Source of the DNA: Parachlamydiales bacterium
GTDB lineage: Bacteria; Chlamydiota; Chlamydiia; Chlamydiales; SM23-39
Assembly: GCA_016931275.1 (NCBI GenBank)
Contig: JAFGFA010000003.1
Location: forward strand, 1 to 64,000
Direction of reading: 5' to 3'
Length of the DNA: 64,000 nt
The notes below the pieces were generated by a model that saw nothing but the letters and a program-made list of their open reading frames with translations, was not told the origin of the DNA and made no database searches. Shown piece by piece: positions 34,713 through 43,982 of this stretch. Numbering within the stretch: the first letter of the stretch is position 1; every line of letters begins with the position of its first letter. Both the position numbers and the translations under genes were made by a program.

Positions 34713-37700
34713 TCATTCATAAAAAGTTAAAGCTTCGAGATATTTCTTCCACGCATGATATTCTAAAAAACCTCCATAGGTTTTCGGATCGTAAGAGATA
34801 GAAAATTCTCGATATCTTTGTAAGACTTTTTGAAAAAAATCACTAAACAAAACAGTTTGTTCCATCCAGTCCAATCGATAAAAAAGTTCCGAAGAAGCAA
34901 TACTTGCCAGATAGATTTCAGTAGCAGCAGGATCTTTATAAAAAATCGTAAACCCTTCTCCTCCAAAAAAATCGCTATAGTAATATTGTCCCCATATTTC
35001 TTGAGAAGAATTGACATATTTTTCTCCGGGAATAAAAGGATAACCGTTGATCGTATTCTCTATGGAATTATTTTCTCGAAAAGCCGAAAAAATTCTCACA
35101 GGGCCATCAGAGAGCACTTGAGAAGAGCTGTCGAGAGAAAACTTTCCGGAACCAATTTCGGGAATTTTTGGGAAAAGATTATCTACAACCAAGGTAATAT
35201 CTCCTCCGCTTGTCGTCTGAATCGTACTATGATTCTTGATTTCCAAGTCTTTTCCTGCAATAGCGCTCATCACTCCCGACGATGTTTGAGCAAGTCCATA
35301 TTGTTGAAAAATAATATTGCCCTGAAAAGAGAGCTCTAGGTTATTGGAAGAACTATTCCTGATATAGGCAATTTTGGAAGGCTCCCCCCACAAAGTAAGA
35401 TCTTCTCCGGAAAGAGACATATCCCCAGGAGCTTCAATATAAGCCTGTCCTGAAACAGAAGAAGTCATAGCAAGAGTAGAGGCGTTCACATGCAAAGATC
35501 CTCCCGCTATCAAAAAGGCATCCTGGGCAAGGGAGGTCAATGTAAGATTATCTATCTCTGTCGCAGAAAAATTGTTCCCTGCGTAAATCCGTGCATATCC
35601 GCTTCCTGCGAACGATCCTCCTGTTATTGAAATCGATCCTATATCATTCAAACTCACATTGGCAAAAGCCTGAATCTGCGAAGAAATATCCGCAACAGAA
35701 GAACCCGTAAGACTTACAGTGTCTACATGATCAACAGTAACATTTCCTGCGTGGGATTGTATATAGCTCGGATGATTCTGAGCCGTAATATTGATACTAT
35801 CGGCCGTATCCACAGCAATATTTCCCGCAACAGATTCTAAGGAAACATAAGAACCAGCTCCTGAAGACGTCCCTGCAGCAAGGGCTATCGATCCTATCTG
35901 TGACAAACCAAGATCATTATGTGCCTTGATTGTAGCATAAGTATCCGCCGCATCAGAGCCCAAAAGCTGAATATTTTGCACATTGCTAATAGTCACATAA
36001 CCACTATCCGCTTGAATAAATGCTGGATGATTTTGGGAAGTCACAGACAAATTATCGGAAATATCCGCGACAATATTTCCCGCAACAGATTCTAAGGAAA
36101 CATAAGAGCCGGCTCCTGAAGACGTCCCTGCAGCAAGGGTTATCGATCCTATTTGGGACAAGCCTATATTCCCGTAAGCCTTAATCGTAGAATAAGTATC
36201 CGTTGCAGAAGGTCCTGCAAGGCCAATATTGCTTACAGTATTGAAAGTAATATTTCCCTGATCCGCCAGAATATACGCCGGATAATCATGAGCATTCAAA
36301 AGCACATGATCGACATTGCTAATGGTAATATCTCCTTCCTGAGATTCAATCGATGCCGACTGATTTCCTCCTGCGACCAATCCTCCTGTCAGGATAATAT
36401 TTTCAGCTCCACTTATCAGAATATTTTCCTCTGACAAAATACTCGCATAAGCACCATTGACAGAGCCTCCTAGGAGATGAAGAGAACCGGATAAATTAAT
36501 TTTTAGATCGGGAGCTCCAATATCCGATACTTGAATACGGGCAAAAGAAGAACTACTGGCATCTCCGATAGTGATATTACTGGCATTACTGATAAAAATC
36601 TGACCATAATTTGTATCTAAAGCAGTAAAAAGGCCCGCTCCTCCAATTGGTTTTAAGGAAATATCTCCCCCTATGGAATAGAGTTGGTCGCCTCCCAGAG
36701 AAGAAATATAACTCTGCGTTGTCGCAACGGATTCAATCTCAAGATTACGCCCTGCCGTAAAATCAATCGCCGTATGGGCATCTGCAGCAGCGCTATTTAC
36801 CTGAGCTTTTATAATAATATCTCGATCGGCAATCAACGTCAGGGTATGAGGAGCATTCCATGCCACAGTATTCTCGATCGTAATATCTCCATTACCACCA
36901 GTACCTCCATTTGTTCGCAACGTAACATCTGCACTACCCAGATTCGTACTCAAAGTACTGTTATTTAGAATAGCTGTGCCTGAAAAAGGAAGGGAAGGAT
37001 AAGGATTTGCAAAAGCCGGAGAATCCGACGCGCTGGAAACAACAATATCACAAGGATCATAGATCAGCATACCGGTTTTTCCATAAGGAGCCCGAAGATC
37101 GACATGCGAAACGGCCTGCAAATCGCCACGAGAAGAAATATCCACAAACCCCCCATTACCTTGTTCTATTCCTCCGCATGCATAAATATTGCCTATGCTA
37201 CGATTCTGCTGCTCAGCCCATAAGACAATATTTCCTCCATCCCCGATGTTTTCCGCATTCGCGCTGATGGAAGCAAGGGAAGAAAAAAAGATCTTTTCAC
37301 AGGAAGAAGAATGTTCATGACTTGGAGAGTATTCTTCCCCTATAGAAATCTTTCCGCCTCCGGAAAGGCCGCTTGCATTGATAGTAACGCTATCGTTTAA
37401 AAACAATTCTTTTCCTAGCAAATGAATATCTCCTCCTACTCCATCACAATTATGGGCAGAAACGGTTCCTTCAATATCCATTTGTCCTTCATGGGCCAAG
37501 AGATATATTTCTCCTCCAACCTGTTCCTTATGTAACGCATCGATATGACCATACGATCGAATCGCTAAAGCATAAGGATTGGTTTTAGCTTCCACAACAA
37601 TTTTATGAGCTTCTAAAAGGCCAAAATTTTGCACACATCCCTCAGGAACTGGCGTTTGTATATAAATTTTGTCATTTTCTTTAGGTCGAATAAGAAATTG

Positions 37701-38273
37701 AGATCCGCTGGCTACATGCAGTTCCCCTTTACCTGCAGATATCACACCAAAATTTTTTGCTTTTGCCCCAAGTAATAAGACGCACTTTGTCGCATCTATC
37801 GTTCCATAATTCACAATAAGCCCTTCACATTGTTTCGTTCCAATTTCGTGAGCTTCCATAAGATCTTTTTCAAAAACATCAAAAGCACCGGCAATAAAAC
37901 CTGCGGCAGAAATATGCGCACTTTTCCCAATAACGATGCCTGAAGGGTTGAATAAAAAAATTTGTCCATTACTGTTTATGTTTCCGAAAATTCTCGAAGG
38001 ATTTTTGGCAATAACCAGATTAGAAACGAACGCCGTATCCGAAGAAAGAAAAAAAGTTGTTTTTTCTCCCTTTTCCACAGAAAAATCATTCCACCGCAGC
38101 ACCGCTCCATCGGAAACATGGATCTCCATGGTATTAGCATCAGGAGAGACAACCTGTGCCTTACCGACCGCCACCTCTAATCCTTTAGGGGTAGAAAAAA
38201 GAGAAGATACAGAACACATCAAAAAAAAGTAAGCATAGAGCTTCATGTTTTTGCTACGGGTTGCTGACATCAT
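34713..38273 (-). CDS. filamentous haemagglutinin-like two-partner-secretion exoprotein
   Basis: A 1186-residue protein with a signal peptide (LYAYFFLMCSVSSLFS) followed by an FHA-type two-partner-secretion domain (residues about 25-260), with the family motifs VVSPDANTMEIHVSDGAVLRWNDF and NPSGIVIGKSAHISAAG read in short pieces. The rest is a long parallel beta-helix rich in short Gly/Asn/Ser strands and contains three 85-residue repeats (see the repeat entry). Such proteins are exported by a TpsB outer-membrane partner, which is not in this window. The second ATG at 38246 gives a cleaner signal peptide than the first. Likely a surface adhesin; function is inferred. Confidence 0.88.
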   Translation of the reverse strand: MMSATRSKNMKLYAYFFLMCSVSSLFSTPKGLEVAVGKAQVVSPDANTMEIHVSDGAVLRWNDFSVEKGEKTTFFLSSDTAFVSNLVIAKNPSRIFGNINSNGQIFLFNPSGIVIGKSAHISAAGFIAGAFDVFEKDLMEAHEIGTKQCEGLIVNYGTIDATKCVLLLGAKAKNFGVISAGKGELHVASGSQFLIRPKENDKIYIQTPVPEGCVQNFGLLEAHKIVVEAKTNPYALAIRSYGHIDALHKEQVGGEIYLLAHEGQMDIEGTVSAHNCDGVGGDIHLLGKELFLNDSVTINASGLSGGGKISIGEEYSPSHEHSSSCEKIFFSSLASISANAENIGDGGNIVLWAEQQNRSIGNIYACGGIEQGNGGFVDISSRGDLQAVSHVDLRAPYGKTGMLIYDPCDIVVSSASDSPAFANPYPSLPFSGTAILNNSTLSTNLGSADVTLRTNGGTGGNGDITIENTVAWNAPHTLTLIADRDIIIKAQVNSAAADAHTAIDFTAGRNLEIESVATTQSYISSLGGDQLYSIGGDISLKPIGGAGLFTALDTNYGQIFISNASNITIGDASSSSFARIQVSDIGAPDLKINLSGSLHLLGGSVNGAYASILSEENILISGAENIILTGGLVAGGNQSASIESQEGDITISNVDHVLLNAHDYPAYILADQGNITFNTVSNIGLAGPSATDTYSTIKAYGNIGLSQIGSITLAAGTSSGAGSYVSLESVAGNIVADISDNLSVTSQNHPAFIQADSGYVTISNVQNIQLLGSDAADTYATIKAHNDLGLSQIGSIALAAGTSSGAGSYVSLESVAGNIAVDTADSINITAQNHPSYIQSHAGNVTVDHVDTVSLTGSSVADISSQIQAFANVSLNDIGSISITGGSFAGSGYARIYAGNNFSATEIDNLTLTSLAQDAFLIAGGSLHVNASTLAMTSSVSGQAYIEAPGDMSLSGEDLTLWGEPSKIAYIRNSSSNNLELSFQGNIIFQQYGLAQTSSGVMSAIAGKDLEIKNHSTIQTTSGGDITLVVDNLFPKIPEIGSGKFSLDSSSQVLSDGPVRIFSAFRENNSIENTINGYPFIPGEKYVNSSQEIWGQYYYSDFFGGEGFTIFYKDPAATEIYLASIASSELFYRLDWMEQTVLFSDFFQKVLQRYREFSISYDPKTYGGFLEYHAWKKYLEALTFYE
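35525..36289 (-). repeat. three tandem 255-bp repeats inside the haemagglutinin-like gene
   Basis: The beta-helix region contains three units of 255 bp (85 residues) with spacing measured from conserved boundaries (Asn/Asp-(His/Tyr)-Pro-(Ala/Ser)-(Tyr/Phe)-Ile near 36289, 36034 and 35779). Two neighbouring units are nearly identical over about 100 bases (for example around 35821 and 36076), which points to recent duplication or recombination; the third is more diverged. Confidence 0.8.
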
Positions 38274-38294
38274 TAAAGCAAATTCAATATTTTT

Positions 38295-39494
38295 TTATAG
38301 ATAAAAAAGAGAAAACAATTCCACAACGACAATAAAAACTACAAAGATCAATAAAAAATAGAGAGAGATTTTACCTCCGAAAAGAGCGGGACGGATTTTC
38401 CATTGCTCCGATTTGTATCGTCCAAAATACGAGATAGCCACCGGTAAAAATATTAGCAACAAAGTCCCTCCAATGCTTCCTGCATACCGAAGAGCTATGA
38501 TAAACAAATGTGGATAGAGCATCGAGATCATTAAAGGAGGAGCAAAGGTAAGGAAGGCTAAAAATAATTTGCGCGTTCCTTTTTTTACGATTTTTAAGCC
38601 GTCCGACAAAAAATCATAAAGAGCTAAAGAAACTCCTAAAAAAGAAGTAGTCACCGCACAAAAACTAAAATAGCGTCCTACAGTATAGACCAAAGGGGCT
38701 CTCGTATAATTTTTCAAAGGCTCAACTGCCGTTTGTCCTAAAGCATCGGCATGTAAAAGTCCTCCAGGTCCTTCTAGAGGAACGATCCCCAAAATTAAGA
38801 GCTCCCATAAAATATAAATAACAAAGGTAAGAGTCGTTCCCAAAATAATGGACTTTTTCACTTTTTGAAGATCATTATTCAAATAATGCGTTAACGTCGG
38901 AACAATTCCTTGATATCCAAAAGAAATCAAGACGATCGGGAAGGAAAAAATCGATTGCGACCATCGGACTACCTTCAGCAAAGAAGGGTCTATATGTTGA
39001 AACCCTAAAAAGACAAAAAAGAGATAAGAAATAATCAATCCTATCACCAAAAGAAAATTGATGCGATCAACGGCTTTTGTTCCCCAATAGACAAAAAGAG
39101 CAAAAAAGACGGTAAACAGGCTAATCGCCGATTGAGGGGATAAAAAAGAAAAAAGACCCTGCCACAACTCCCCTCCTGCAGAAATATAAGAAACCATCAG
39201 CAAATAAAATAAAAACAGATAAACAACCCAGGTAAAAGCTTTTCCTTTTTTTCCCAGATAAGTATTTGCCAACGAAATAATATTACTTTCACCGGCTAAA
39301 GCGGTAGAAGCTTCTGCCAATAAAATACCCGTCATGGTCATCACAAGCCAGGAGACCGTATAAATAAGCAATGCGGGGACAAATCCCCCTACCCCTGTTG
39401 CGATCGGCAAAGCTAACATCCCTGCGCCAATGGACGTCCCCGACACAAGAAACGATCCTCCAATAACATGGCCACAAGAAAATATTTTTTTCAT
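38295..39494 (-). CDS. tyrP: TyrP-type aromatic amino acid permease
   Basis: A 399-residue HAAAP family proton symporter for tyrosine (or tryptophan), with about eleven membrane helices. The family opening GGSFLVSGTSIGAGMLALPIA is present in pieces near residue 12-32, and the FPIVLISFGYQGIVPTL segment is typical. TyrP homologs are found in Chlamydia, where they import tyrosine from the host. The gene is in the same direction as the haemagglutinin-like gene, 21 bp upstream. Confidence 0.9.
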   Translation of the reverse strand: MKKIFSCGHVIGGSFLVSGTSIGAGMLALPIATGVGGFVPALLIYTVSWLVMTMTGILLAEASTALAGESNIISLANTYLGKKGKAFTWVVYLFLFYLLMVSYISAGGELWQGLFSFLSPQSAISLFTVFFALFVYWGTKAVDRINFLLVIGLIISYLFFVFLGFQHIDPSLLKVVRWSQSIFSFPIVLISFGYQGIVPTLTHYLNNDLQKVKKSIILGTTLTFVIYILWELLILGIVPLEGPGGLLHADALGQTAVEPLKNYTRAPLVYTVGRYFSFCAVTTSFLGVSLALYDFLSDGLKIVKKGTRKLFLAFLTFAPPLMISMLYPHLFIIALRYAGSIGGTLLLIFLPVAISYFGRYKSEQWKIRPALFGGKISLYFLLIFVVFIVVVELFSLFYL

Positions 39495-39663
39495 ATTCTA
39501 TGAGAGTATCAAAAACAATCCGATAAAAAAAGAACTAATTTGACATTCAAGATACCCATAAAGATTAAATTTTATTATGAATCATCTACATTTTTATATC
39601 TGAAAGCTGATTTGACATTTTTCAAAACTTTTTCTATCATTTTTTTTATTACTGATACTTATA

Positions 39664-40845
39664 ATGACTGAATTTAAAGAATATACTTACGAACAACACA
39701 AAATTCCTATCAAAAAAATCGACCAACATGCCTTTTATGTGATCGAAAAGCTCAAGCAATTGAGGTATGAGGCATATTTAGTCGGAGGAGGCGTACGGGA
39801 TCTTTTGCTAAATACCCGTCCCAAAGATTTTGATATCGCCACATCGGCAACTCCTATAGAAATAAAAAAAGCCTTTAAAAACACTTTATTGATTGGCCGA
39901 AGATTTCGCCTTGCCCATGTCCGCTTTGGGAAAAAAATCCTGGAAGTTTCCACCTTTCGATCCGGAGAAAGCAACTCTCAATCCTTAATCATCCGCGACA
40001 ACATTTGGGGAAATGCAGCAGAAGATGTATTACGACGTGATTTTACTATTAATGGCCTTTTTTATGATCCTGAAAAACAAACTCTTATAGATTATGTAGG
40101 GGGATATGAAGATGCACAAAAGAAAATCTTGCGAGCAATTGGCGATCCTATAACACGCTTTTTGCAAGATCCTGTCCGCATGATTCGATTATTAAAATTT
40201 CGTGCCAGATTTCATTTTGAGATTGAACAAAAAACCCATGATGCCCTCTTATCCAGCATTCATGAAATCACTAAAAGTTCCCCGTCTCGCATTTTTGAAG
40301 AGATACTGCGCATGCTCGAATCCGGGGCTGCCCATTCTTTCTTTCATCTTCTCTATGAGTATAAGTTCATAGACATACTTCTCCCTCATATTGCACAATT
40401 TATGAATAGCGATCCTACCAATAAAATCTATCAATATTTAGAGCAGGCGGATATCTTAACCTCAAAAAATCCTTTACCAAAACCGGATCGAGCCATTCTG
40501 TTATCCTGTCTTGCCTTTCCTATCCTCGAAGATCTTCTCTCCAATAAAAAACATATTCCTCATCTCGGTATCATTGCACAGGAAGCCTATACTTTTATAA
40601 AAGAATTATTTTCACCGTTTTTTCAAATCTCCAAAAAATTAAAGAGCATGATGACCTCTATTATAACCCATCAATATCGTCTGAACACCTTGCCAAAAAA
40701 ATTTCATATACCTCAAGATCCCTGTTTTCCTTATGCCATGCAATTTTTTCATATACGGTGTATGATAAATACACATTTATATGATCACTACATAAAATGG
40801 AATGAACACATCATTGAAAACCATCAAAAGAAAAAAAAATCTTAA
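39664..40845 (+). CDS. pcnB: poly(A) polymerase/tRNA nucleotidyltransferase family protein
   Basis: A 393-residue class II nucleotidyltransferase. The active site is VGGGVRDLLL plus KDFDIATSATP, with the two catalytic Asp residues, and the RRFRLAHVRFG motif is more like poly(A) polymerase than CCA-adding enzymes. It is in the same order with lpxB as in Chlamydia. Its 3' end overlaps lpxB by 44 bases in a different frame. Confidence 0.9.
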   Translation: MTEFKEYTYEQHKIPIKKIDQHAFYVIEKLKQLRYEAYLVGGGVRDLLLNTRPKDFDIATSATPIEIKKAFKNTLLIGRRFRLAHVRFGKKILEVSTFRSGESNSQSLIIRDNIWGNAAEDVLRRDFTINGLFYDPEKQTLIDYVGGYEDAQKKILRAIGDPITRFLQDPVRMIRLLKFRARFHFEIEQKTHDALLSSIHEITKSSPSRIFEEILRMLESGAAHSFFHLLYEYKFIDILLPHIAQFMNSDPTNKIYQYLEQADILTSKNPLPKPDRAILLSCLAFPILEDLLSNKKHIPHLGIIAQEAYTFIKELFSPFFQISKKLKSMMTSIITHQYRLNTLPKKFHIPQDPCFPYAMQFFHIRCMINTHLYDHYIKWNEHIIENHQKKKKS

Positions 40846-41998
40846 GAAAAGCTTTGATCTTGTTTTCTGCGCAGGAGAGATGAGCGGCGATATTTTAGGG
40901 GCTTCTCTTATTGAATCTCTACAGAAAAAATCTCCCGATCTTCGTATTGCTGGCGTTACAGGCCCTAAAATGCGAAAGAAGAATATTTTCTCTCTTTTGA
41001 CAATAGAGCAACTCAATATCATGGGATTTTGTGACATCGTTTTGGCCCTTCCCAAACTCATCTGGAACTTTTATCGTCTCCGACAGTTACTATTGCATAT
41101 TGATCCTATAGCGATTGTTTGTATTGATTATCCTGATTTTCATCTTCTCTTAGAAAAGGCTATTCGAAAAAAGGGATATAAGGGAAAAATCATCCATGTC
41201 GTATCGCCTTCCGTATGGGCATGGAGAAAAGGCCGCATTCGAACTTTGGAGCAACAGGTAGATCTGCTCCTTTCGATCTTGCCATTTGAACAAAAAACTT
41301 ACGCTCACAGTTCCCTACGAGTTGAATATATCGGACATCCCTTAGTAACGCAGATCCCCAACCCTCTCCATAAGAAACATTCTCTTTCTGAAAAATGGGT
41401 CGGCATTTTTCCCGGAAGTCGTCGTAAAGAAATTCAACGCAATCTTCCTATCCAACTACAGACACTACATCACCTTCAACAGAATCATCCTCATATAAAA
41501 AGTGCTCTTTGTATTGCCCATAAAGAATTTTTACCTCTTATTTCAAAAATACAACAGCAAGAACCCCAATTTGATCCGGTCTATTTTTTTTCTCCTCAAA
41601 AATACGAAATGATGCAGAGCATCGATATCGCTATAGCAACTTCAGGCACTATTACATTAGAGTTAGCACTTTGCGAAGTTCCCACAATTGTAACCTATGC
41701 CATCTCTCCAATAGATCTGTACATTGCCCGATACTTACTACGTATTGATAAGATTCCCTTTTATTGTTTGGTCAATATCATCGCTCATAAAACAATTTTT
41801 CCTGAACTATACGGTCCAAATCTCACCCCATTTCATCTTCTTCACTCTCTTCAAAAAATCCTTTTCGATCCCTTAGAACAACAACGTATGATCGAAGAAT
41901 GCAGAAATATCAAACAGAGGCTAAGCACAAAAAACGCTTCGGAAGAGGGGGCTCAAGCGATTATGCAACTCCTATCAAAAAGAAAGACATCAATCTAG
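40802..41998 (+). CDS. lpxB: lipid-A-disaccharide synthase
   Basis: LpxB joins UDP-diacylglucosamine to lipid X in lipid A synthesis. It is a peripheral membrane GT19 enzyme. Seen: GEMSGDILGASLI near the start, HVVSPSVWAWRKGRI, and FPGSRRKEI in the C-terminal half. The length of 398 residues is normal. The start overlaps pcnB by 44 bases. Confidence 0.95.
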   Translation: MNTSLKTIKRKKNLKKSFDLVFCAGEMSGDILGASLIESLQKKSPDLRIAGVTGPKMRKKNIFSLLTIEQLNIMGFCDIVLALPKLIWNFYRLRQLLLHIDPIAIVCIDYPDFHLLLEKAIRKKGYKGKIIHVVSPSVWAWRKGRIRTLEQQVDLLLSILPFEQKTYAHSSLRVEYIGHPLVTQIPNPLHKKHSLSEKWVGIFPGSRRKEIQRNLPIQLQTLHHLQQNHPHIKSALCIAHKEFLPLISKIQQQEPQFDPVYFFSPQKYEMMQSIDIAIATSGTITLELALCEVPTIVTYAISPIDLYIARYLLRIDKIPFYCLVNIIAHKTIFPELYGPNLTPFHLLHSLQKILFDPLEQQRMIEECRNIKQRLSTKNASEEGAQAIMQLLSKRKTSI

Positions 41999-42218
41999 TT
42001 TTGCAATCGCTGAACCGTTAAGGAATTTTCCGAAAAAATCTCTATAGTACACAATTCATTCCTATGACCAAAAAAAAGTTTTATCTCTTTTTATAAGGGA
42101 GATCTCTTTTTTTAAATCAATCTATATGATAATATGGTTCTATTATTACGGATGAATCTCTAAAACACATCTGTTTAAGAAAAAACGGAAAGATTGATCC
42201 AAAACGTTTTATTGTATT

Positions 42219-42677
42219 ATGAAAGATCTTTGCAAAATATATATTGATAGACTCAAAGAAGACAAAACCGAAATTCTTCGACAAGATGTTTCTTCTGATT
42301 TCTTGGCAATTCAGGAGAAAGAACTGCGATTCACCCCTACTGTTTTCGTTCACATAGAGGCTCTAATTCAAGACGATCTTCTCATCCTTCAGTTGAATGC
42401 TCAAGCAACGGCTATCATGCCTTGTGCCGTTTGCAATACCATGACAGAACATCCTTTGACTGTCAAAAACATCTTAATAACAGTTCCTCTCGAAAAAATA
42501 ACCAATTCTATTTACGATTGTTCCGAGGATCTACGAGAAGCCTTATTACTCGAGATACCTATTACTACTGAATGTAATCGCAATTGTTCAGAGAGAAACA
42601 ATTTAAAAAAGTTTCTCAATAAAGAGAAACTGCATCATTATCCATTTAAAAATTTATTTATGAAAAAGGAGAATTAA
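42219..42677 (+). CDS. yceD: DUF177 (YceD) family protein
   Basis: A 152-residue protein of the YceD/DUF177 family, small proteins of unknown function that in many bacteria lie directly before rpmF. A conserved CAVCNTM motif and downstream CxxxC cysteines (ECNRNC) suggest metal binding. The stop is only two bases before the rpmF start and the rpmF Shine-Dalgarno lies inside its end, so it is coupled to ribosomal protein L32 production. Confidence 0.85.
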   Translation: MKDLCKIYIDRLKEDKTEILRQDVSSDFLAIQEKELRFTPTVFVHIEALIQDDLLILQLNAQATAIMPCAVCNTMTEHPLTVKNILITVPLEKITNSIYDCSEDLREALLLEIPITTECNRNCSERNNLKKFLNKEKLHHYPFKNLFMKKEN

Positions 42678-42679
42678 CC

Positions 42680-42868
42680 ATGGCTGTACCTCGTAATCGC
42701 CATTCCAATGCTCGGAAAAAAAGTCGTCAGGCACATTTTGTAAAAAGCAAACAACAAATTGGAACATGTTCCAATTGTTTTGCTCCTGCCCTATCTCATC
42801 ATATTTGCCCTTCTTGCGGCTACTATGGAAAAAAAGAAATAATTGCCCCAAAGACCAGTGCAGAATAA
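42680..42868 (+). CDS. rpmF: 50S ribosomal protein L32
   Basis: A 62-residue protein with the L32 signature MAVPRNRHSNARK at the start and two CxxC pairs (CSNC and CPSC) that bind zinc. A strong AAGGAG site precedes the ATG. It is followed by plsX, the conserved yceD-rpmF-plsX order that links ribosome synthesis with phospholipid synthesis. Confidence 0.97.
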   Translation: MAVPRNRHSNARKKSRQAHFVKSKQQIGTCSNCFAPALSHHICPSCGYYGKKEIIAPKTSAE

Positions 42869-43817
42869 GATAAAAATCGGCATTGATATTATGGGGTGTG
42901 AAACCCCTGAGAAAGTCCTTTTCAACACTTTGTTGCAACATGTCGATCAACATACGGATAATTCTGTCGACTATTATATTTTTGCCTCAGAAAATGTGAC
43001 GTCTCCTTCGCGAAAAGATATCGTCTTAATTCGATCTAAAGAAATGGTTCTTCATGAAGACCATCCATTAATCGTCTGCAAAAAAAAACAATCCTCCCTC
43101 TATTTAGGATTACAAGCTCTCGCCAAAGGTCAATTAGATGGTTTCGTTACAGCGGGAAGTACTGCCGGCTTAGTTGTTTTGTCTAAACATCTGATTCCCC
43201 TACTTCCAACGATTGAACGTCCTGCTCTTTTAGCCACAATGCCTACAAAGAAAAAACCTATTGCAGTTGTTGACATTGGCGCAAATGTCCCGGCCAAATC
43301 CCGGGCATTGCTGCAATTTGCTCATCTCGGAGCCGCCTACCAAATCTCTCGCGGCCGCTTATATCCTAAAATCGGCCTATTAAATATCGGATCGGAAGCT
43401 GTAAAAGGAACGCTTGAGATGCAAAACGCGTACGCTCTTTTGCAAACCATCTCCGAGAAAAACTTTATTTTTTCTGGAAATGTCGAAGCAAAAGAAGTGT
43501 TCAACGGAGATGTTGATGTTCTGATTACTGAAGGTTTCGTAGGAAATATTTTTTTAAAAACAGCCGAAGGAATTGCTAATTTTATTTTAGATAAATTAGA
43601 ACGATCTTCTTCGTCTAGTGTATTATTCTTAGAAGAGCTCAAAAAATATCTTCATTATGGAAAATATCCAGGAGCTTTTCTCATTGGGCTCGAAAAACCT
43701 GTAATCAAATGTCACGGATATTCCTCTGCAGAAGCTTTTATCACCGGAGTTAACGCTGCCATTATGGATATAAAAGAAAAATTATGTGAAAAAATCAAAA
43801 AAAATTTAACGACATAA
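42858..43817 (+). CDS. plsX: phosphate acyltransferase PlsX
   Basis: PlsX makes acyl-phosphate from acyl-ACP for phospholipid synthesis. The N-terminal GIDIMGCETPE (in place of the usual DxMGGD), the VVDIGANVPA segment and the VDVLITEGFVGNIFLKTAEG motif are visible. A GTG start at 42858 gives 319 residues and VQNKIKIGID; a TTG at 42843 lies inside rpmF. Both overlap rpmF, which favours translational coupling. Confidence 0.92.
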   Translation: MQNKIKIGIDIMGCETPEKVLFNTLLQHVDQHTDNSVDYYIFASENVTSPSRKDIVLIRSKEMVLHEDHPLIVCKKKQSSLYLGLQALAKGQLDGFVTAGSTAGLVVLSKHLIPLLPTIERPALLATMPTKKKPIAVVDIGANVPAKSRALLQFAHLGAAYQISRGRLYPKIGLLNIGSEAVKGTLEMQNAYALLQTISEKNFIFSGNVEAKEVFNGDVDVLITEGFVGNIFLKTAEGIANFILDKLERSSSSSVLFLEELKKYLHYGKYPGAFLIGLEKPVIKCHGYSSAEAFITGVNAAIMDIKEKLCEKIKKNLTT

Positions 43818-43982
43818 ATATTTTGATCAAAACATATTTATTTCACCTTACATGACTCATTAATTATTTTTTTTACGTTTTCCTCGGGAAGATTGATGAA
43901 TAAATTTTTATGGAAAAAGAACGATTTTTTCTTTATGATTTTTAATATAGAACATAAAAAATTTTTCTCCCGATAGGTATTT

